Below are positions 6,664-7,410 of a DNA stretch of 7,410 bases, piece by piece (positions within the stretch are counted from its first letter, which is position 1; every line of letters begins with the position of its first letter). The DNA is taken from positions 1-7,410 of the forward strand of contig JAAFIT010000111.1 in assembly GCA_013298745.1 (NCBI GenBank). Reading direction: 5' to 3'. Source of the stretch: Sphingomonadales bacterium (GTDB lineage: Bacteria; Pseudomonadota; Alphaproteobacteria; Sphingomonadales; Sphingomonadaceae). Position numbers and translations under genes: made by a program. The notes under the pieces are model-generated. The model did no database searches. It worked only from the letters and a program-made list of their open reading frames with translations, and was not told where the DNA came from.

Positions 6664-6805
6664 GCACTCACTGTTTAACCGGAATTCGGTAGAGGATAAA
6701 AATTACCGCCTCAAGCCGGGAAGACCCACCTGATCGGCGCCGCGGCCTGTTAGCGGTGGCTTAAGACGAAAATAAGGCCGACGAAAACCGCGTCATTGAA
6801 TCACC

Positions 6806-6822
6806 GCGCAAAGGGCTTGCGC
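6806..6822. promoter_or_regulatory. Inverted repeat in the divergent RTX / amine oxidase intergenic region
   Basis: GCGCAA (6806-6811) and TTGCGC (6817-6822) form a perfect 6-bp inverted repeat around a 5-base spacer. It is in the 232-base region (6653-6884) between the divergent RTX and amine oxidase starts, about 63 bases before the latter. It could be an operator or a small hairpin. No convincing -35/-10 pair was found; a TTGAGG on the minus strand near 6710 is a weak -35 candidate for the RTX gene. Confidence 0.35.
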
Positions 6823-6884
6823 CTGTGCGAATCGCCCGCCAACATACATGAGTGCTGCAACGCACAATAGGGGGTCAGAAAGCG

Positions 6885-7410
6885 ATGGCAGCGGCGAACG
6901 AGATTGCGGGACGCGAACCGACGCGGCGCGAGGTGCTGCACGCGCTTGGCATGCTTGGCGGCGCGTCGGTGCTGTACCAGGCGATGGAAGCCATGGGGCA
7001 CGCCAAGGAATCGCAATTCGCCGGCCCACCCAACCTGTCAGGCGCCCGCCCCGGCGCCTCGGTTGTGGTGCTCGGTGCCGGGCTGGCCGGGATGCTCGCG
7101 GCGTATGAACTGCGCAAGGCCGGCTACAAGGTCGAGATCATCGAATACAACAATCGCCCCGGTGGGCGGAACTGGTCGCTTTATGGTGGCGACACTTACA
7201 CCGAACTTGGCGGTGCGACGCAGAAGATCGGCTTTGCCAAGGGCAATTATCTCAATCCCGGGCCGTGGCGCATTCCCTATCACCACCGCACCCTGCTGCA
7301 TTATTGCAAGGCGTTCGGCGTCGCGCTGGAACCCTTCATTCAATTGAACCACGCCGCCTATGTCCACAACAGCAAGGCGTTTGGCGGCAAGCCACAGACC
7401 TATCGTGAAC
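6885..7410 (+). CDS. Flavin monoamine oxidase family protein, 5' part (runs off the window)
   Basis: The first 175 residues of an FAD-dependent amine oxidase. The family oxidises amines or L-amino acids to imines, releasing hydrogen peroxide. Seen: TRREVLHALGMLGGAS (13-28), a twin-arginine-like leader; the Rossmann nucleotide-binding motif VVVLGAGLAGMLAAYEL (60-76) with GxGxxG; the acidic residue Glu87 at the end of the second strand; NRPGGRNWS (90-98), the R-x-G-G-R motif that follows it in this family; and TELGGATQ (106-113). The motif NPGPWRIPYHH (124-134) is one I remember from sphingomonad and related proteobacterial members. The ATG at 6885 has AGGGGG (6869-6874) ten bases upstream; an in-frame GTG at 6852 is less likely. 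The substrate-binding and C-terminal FAD parts are outside the window, so the substrate is unknown. It is divergent from the RTX gene. Confidence 0.88.
   Translation, partial: MAAANEIAGREPTRREVLHALGMLGGASVLYQAMEAMGHAKESQFAGPPNLSGARPGASVVVLGAGLAGMLAAYELRKAGYKVEIIEYNNRPGGRNWSLYGGDTYTELGGATQKIGFAKGNYLNPGPWRIPYHHRTLLHYCKAFGVALEPFIQLNHAAYVHNSKAFGGKPQTYRE

Noticed and set aside
6665..6667. GTG as the start codon of the RTX gene
   Set aside because: No ribosome binding site precedes it, and AAGGA lies ideally before the ATG five codons later.
4907..6733. A 608-codon open frame on the plus strand opposite the RTX repeats
   Set aside because: Its translation is a low-complexity shadow (repeating IMVGRSGGIGAEG-like units) that mirrors the 40-residue repeats of the minus-strand protein. 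It has no family resemblance, whereas the minus frame shows clear RTX, PPC-like and C-terminal secretion motifs.

Overview
This is a GC-rich, gene-dense chromosomal window. The codon use, the protein families and the resemblance of several proteins to sphingomonad homologues I remember suggest an alphaproteobacterium of the order Sphingomonadales. The organism assignment is inference, since no rRNA or other marker gene is present.

Layout from left to right. (1) Positions 1-153, minus strand: the N-terminus of a membrane protein, probably a LytS/YehU-type sensor histidine kinase, running off the left edge. (2) Positions 222-1649, plus strand: a two-gene unit made of an AlkA-like 3-methyladenine DNA glycosylase and a SpoU/TrmH-family RNA 2'-O-methyltransferase, with the stop of the first directly abutting the start of the second. 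(3) Positions 1650-1829: a convergent intergenic region with an 11-bp tandem repeat and a strong terminator hairpin. (4) Positions 1830-3341, minus strand: a thiolase-like protein of the TLP1 type that seems to lack the classical catalytic cysteines and histidine. (5) Positions 3458-6652, minus strand: a 1064-residue secreted RTX-type protein. It consists of nine 40-residue tandem repeats, a PPC-like beta domain, about five RTX modules of 80-91 residues and a serralysin-type C-terminal secretion domain. (6) Positions 6885-7410, plus strand: the start of a flavin monoamine oxidase with a twin-arginine motif near its N-terminus, running off the right edge.

The genes do not form an obvious single pathway. 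The glycosylase and methyltransferase are probably co-transcribed. The RTX protein would need a type I secretion system encoded elsewhere, as no ABC transporter, membrane-fusion or TolC-like gene is in the window. No intergenic gap exceeds 300 bases. I found no tRNA, rRNA, CRISPR array, riboswitch or insertion sequence.

The most noteworthy item is the RTX protein's N-terminal array. It is nine exact 120-bp units, the inner ones nearly identical at DNA level with mosaic patterns that suggest recent expansion or gene conversion. I see no convincing wholly new biological system here; the rest looks like ordinary sphingomonad-type gene content.
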